From an uncultured Alistipes sp. (GTDB lineage: Bacteria > Bacteroidota > Bacteroidia > Bacteroidales > Rikenellaceae): DNA of 8,762 nt. How positions within the stretch are numbered: position 1 is the first letter of the stretch; each line of letters starts with the position of its first letter. Below, one piece after another: positions 6,527 through 8,762 of the stretch. Made by a program: the position numbers and the translations under genes. The notes beneath the pieces are model-generated. The model did no database searches. It had not been told where the DNA came from and was given only the letters and a program-made list of their open reading frames with translations. The stretch lies in the NCBI GenBank assembly GCA_900552955.1, contig USBO01000068.1, positions 1-8,762 on the forward strand. The letters are read 5' to 3'.

Positions 6527-7285
6527 ATGAGACGAATCGCAATCATCGCCGTATGGCTTTTGGCCGCCGGTCGTGTGTCGGCGCAGGTGTCGATCTCCGC
6601 TCCGACTTCAGATAATACCATCCAACAGGCATCCGTTCAGTCCGATACGGTTTCGGAGCGGCGGATCTGGCCGGATTTTCATGCCGTCGAGATTGACGGC
6701 CCCATGCAGGTGCGTTTCGAAGCGGCCGGCGCGCAGCATCCGGTCGGCGTCAGTTATCATGCCCGGGATTTCGAAGGGGCGAAATATGTGTGCAAGGTGG
6801 AGAACGGCGTCCTCAAACTGCGGATGCAGCGGTCGAAGTCCGTCGACTCGTTGCAGGTGACCGTCCGCTACAATAACCTCAGAGGCGTGAAGGTCGCCGA
6901 CGGCTCCGTCCGTTTCGCCGGTCTGCTCAAAACACACCTGCTGGATGTGCGGGTTTCGGGCGGCGCCTGTTTCGAAGCGACGATCGACGCTTCGGATCTT
7001 CAGCTTGAGGTGACCGGACACAGTCGTGTGACATTGAGGGGGAAAGTGCGCTATATGGACGCTGCGGTTTCGACTGCTTCGGTCGATGCCTCGCAGTTGC
7101 AGGCGATGGCCGTGACGGTCGATGCCTCGAACAAGGCCGCGGTGACGGTGCAGGCCACCGACCGCGTGGTGATGAAGTCGACGACGGGCGCCGTGATCCG
7201 TTATGCGGGTAATCCGGCTGTCGAACGTTCGCGCACCTCCTCGCTGCTGAGCGGTTCGTTCGAGCGGCTGAATTCCGAAAAGTAA
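6527..7285 (+). CDS. secreted GIN-domain (DUF2807) protein
   Basis: A 252-residue exported protein. It begins MRRIAIIAVWLLAAG, a typical signal peptide, with probable cleavage after Ala19 (VSA/Q). From about residue 45 the sequence becomes short alternating beta strands rich in Val, Ser, Asp and Gly (for example VKVADGSVRF 121-130, VRVSGGACFEATIDAS 141-156, AVTVDASNKAAVTVQA 195-210), the beta-helix style of the head GIN domain common in Bacteroidota and often labelled putative autotransporter adhesin. It has no lipobox and no C-terminal sorting domain, so periplasmic or outer-membrane-associated location is the likely outcome. Its molecular function is not established for the family. The start is the first codon after the promoter box, and no Shine-Dalgarno is present. 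The addB-like gene begins 12 bases after its stop, so the two are probably cotranscribed, although no functional link is evident. Confidence 0.85.
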   Translation: MRRIAIIAVWLLAAGRVSAQVSISAPTSDNTIQQASVQSDTVSERRIWPDFHAVEIDGPMQVRFEAAGAQHPVGVSYHARDFEGAKYVCKVENGVLKLRMQRSKSVDSLQVTVRYNNLRGVKVADGSVRFAGLLKTHLLDVRVSGGACFEATIDASDLQLEVTGHSRVTLRGKVRYMDAAVSTASVDASQLQAMAVTVDASNKAAVTVQATDRVVMKSTTGAVIRYAGNPAVERSRTSSLLSGSFERLNSEK

Positions 7286-7297
7286 CGCGCTCGGGCG

Positions 7298-8762
7298 ATG
7301 CGGAGTTTCCTGCAGGAGGTCGCCTCCGATCTCTATGGACGCTACGGCGTGGAGGTGTCGTCGCTCCATATCCTCTTTCCGACGCGTCGGGCCCGCCATT
7401 TTTTCACCGACGCCCTTTCGCATCTGGCCGAACGCCCGATGTGGCAGCCCCATTGGCTGACGATCGACGAACTGATGCGGGAGGTCTCGGGGTTGCATGC
7501 CGGCGAGCGCATCCGGCTGATTGCCGAACTCTACAAGGTCTATTCCGCCTACCACGACGAGCCGTTCGACAAGTTCTATTTCTGGGGCGAGATGCTGCTC
7601 AACGACTTCGACACGATCGACAAATACCGTGTCGATGCCGATGCGTTGTTCCGCAACATCTACGAACTGAAGGAGTTGGAGGCCGATGTCTCCTACCTCA
7701 CGCCCGAGCAGCTGGAGGTGATCCGTCAGTTCTGGGCCAACTTCACGGACGGTGCGGCGCTCTCGGAGGAGAAACGCCGTTTTCTGGCCGTGTGGCGGAC
7801 GTTGGGCGCTGTCTATCATGGGTTTCGTGAGCAGCTTCAGGGGCTCGGGATCGCCTACGGCGGCATGATGCAGCGTGCGGCGGCCGACCGGCTGCTGTCG
7901 GGCGATTTCGGCTTCGCCGAGCAGCGGCACTACGTCGTGGCGGGGTTCAACGCGCTGTCGGCCTGCGAGAAGGTGCTGTTCCGCTTCCTGCAAAACAATG
8001 CCGAGACCGATTTCTATTGGGATTACGACGATTACTACCTGAAAAACGCCGATCAGGAGGCGGGAATGTTCGTGCGCGAGAATCTTGCGCAGTTTCCGCC
8101 GACAGCCGGATTGACGCACGACAACTTCCGGAAAGAGAAGGAGTTGACGGTTGTGTCGACGCCCTCGAACGCCGTGCAGTGCAAGTATGCAGGCCGCATT
8201 CTCGACGAGCTGCGGACGGACGCCGACGGCGGCAAACGGCCGCTGGACAAGGAGACGGCCGTCGTGCTGACCGACGAGAATCTGCTGCTGCCGCTGCTCC
8301 ACTCGCTGCCTGCCGAGGCCGGCGGGATCAACGTGACGATGGGCTACCCGCTCAAGTCGACCCTCGCCTATGCCTTCCTGGAACGGCTCATCGAGTTGCA
8401 GGCGCACCGCCGCGAAGGGCGGGAGGGGACGTCGTTCTACCATGTCGATGTGTCGGGCATCCTCGCACATCCCTACGTGGCGCAGCATGCTCCGCAAACG
8501 ATTGCGCAACTGCGTGAGACAATGCTCGCCGACCGGCGGATCCGCATGACGGCCGCCGAACTGGCGCAGACGCCGCTGCTCGGGACGATCTTTGCTCCGG
8601 CCGCCGAGTGGCGGGGGCTGTCTGACTATATGCTGCACGTCGTGGAGGCGGTCGCCCGCGCGTCTTACGACGGCGACGACGCCCGTCAGCGGGTAGAGTT
8701 TCTTGCCGTCATCGCCGAGCAGCTCGTGCGGTTGCGCAACTCGCTCGATGCGTGCGATATCG
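7298..8762 (+). CDS. addB: AddB-like helicase/nuclease subunit, partial (C-terminal half outside window)
   Basis: The first 488 residues of a protein still open at the window edge; relatives are about 900-1000 residues long. It resembles the Bacteroidota AddB-like PD-(D/E)XK nuclease family, the partner of AddA in double-strand-break resection. Helicase-fold relics are seen at FPTRRARHFF 27-36, VVAGFNALSACEKVLFRFL 213-231, STPSNAVQCKYAGRIL 287-302, AVVLTDENLLLPLLHSLP 321-338 and INVTMGYPL 344-352. No Walker A (GxxGxGKT) exists in the N-terminal region, so this subunit probably lacks motor activity and would act as recognition scaffold and second nuclease. The nuclease domain and any iron-sulfur cysteines would lie beyond 8762 and cannot be judged. 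The ATG at 7298 is the first possible start, five codons after the in-frame stop of the GIN gene at 7283-7285. The AddA-like partner at 3137-6352 strengthens the assignment. Confidence 0.85.
   Translation, partial: MRSFLQEVASDLYGRYGVEVSSLHILFPTRRARHFFTDALSHLAERPMWQPHWLTIDELMREVSGLHAGERIRLIAELYKVYSAYHDEPFDKFYFWGEMLLNDFDTIDKYRVDADALFRNIYELKELEADVSYLTPEQLEVIRQFWANFTDGAALSEEKRRFLAVWRTLGAVYHGFREQLQGLGIAYGGMMQRAAADRLLSGDFGFAEQRHYVVAGFNALSACEKVLFRFLQNNAETDFYWDYDDYYLKNADQEAGMFVRENLAQFPPTAGLTHDNFRKEKELTVVSTPSNAVQCKYAGRILDELRTDADGGKRPLDKETAVVLTDENLLLPLLHSLPAEAGGINVTMGYPLKSTLAYAFLERLIELQAHRREGREGTSFYHVDVSGILAHPYVAQHAPQTIAQLRETMLADRRIRMTAAELAQTPLLGTIFAPAAEWRGLSDYMLHVVEAVARASYDGDDARQRVEFLAVIAEQLVRLRNSLDACDI

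Noticed and set aside
6608..8638. 676-codon open frame on the minus strand over the GIN and addB genes
   Set aside because: Composition typical of an antisense shadow (His, Arg, Gln, Val rich); the plus strand has a signal peptide protein and an AddB-like protein with continuous family-like sequence.

Overview
The window looks like chromosomal DNA of a high-GC member of the Bacteroidota, most likely Bacteroidales and possibly Alistipes-like. The reasons are the promoter boxes, which match the Bacteroidota sigma-ABfr consensus (TTTG, about 20 bases, TAnnTTTG), the lack of Shine-Dalgarno sequences at starts, a GIN/DUF2807 secreted protein, and the Bacteroidota style of AddAB proteins. The genus is an inference from base composition and gene style, not a measured match. 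Six protein genes fill almost the whole window. No RNA gene, CRISPR array, insertion sequence or integrase was seen.

Left part (1-2964, minus strand): a tight three-gene operon read from right to left. It encodes an ABC exporter (1252-2964), then a stand-alone HprK/PEPCK-like kinase domain (371-1249), then a small S24/S26 signal-peptidase-like protease cut by the left window edge (1-374). Junctions are 2 bases and an ATGA overlap, so the products are probably made together. An exporter without its own peptidase domain, a separate protease and an HprK-like kinase resemble the parts list of a ribosomal peptide (RiPP) maturation and export system. No precursor peptide is visible here, and it would most likely lie beyond position 1.

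Middle part (2965-3136 and 6353-6526): two intergenic regions of about 170 bases on either side of the addA-like gene. They carry three copies of one 73-75 base imperfect palindrome, two in tandem on the left and one inverted on the right. Each copy carries a TATCTTTG box pointing at the next gene (the ABC gene or the GIN gene) and a hairpin whose arm holds the candidate -33 box.

Right part: a 1071-residue AddA/RecB-like helicase-nuclease (3137-6352, minus), then divergently a 252-residue secreted GIN-domain protein (6527-7285, plus). Twelve bases later comes the start of an AddB-like partner nuclease (7298 to the window end, plus). AddA and AddB are expected to form one double-strand-break resection complex, so its two subunits are encoded divergently, with the GIN gene placed in the addB transcript.
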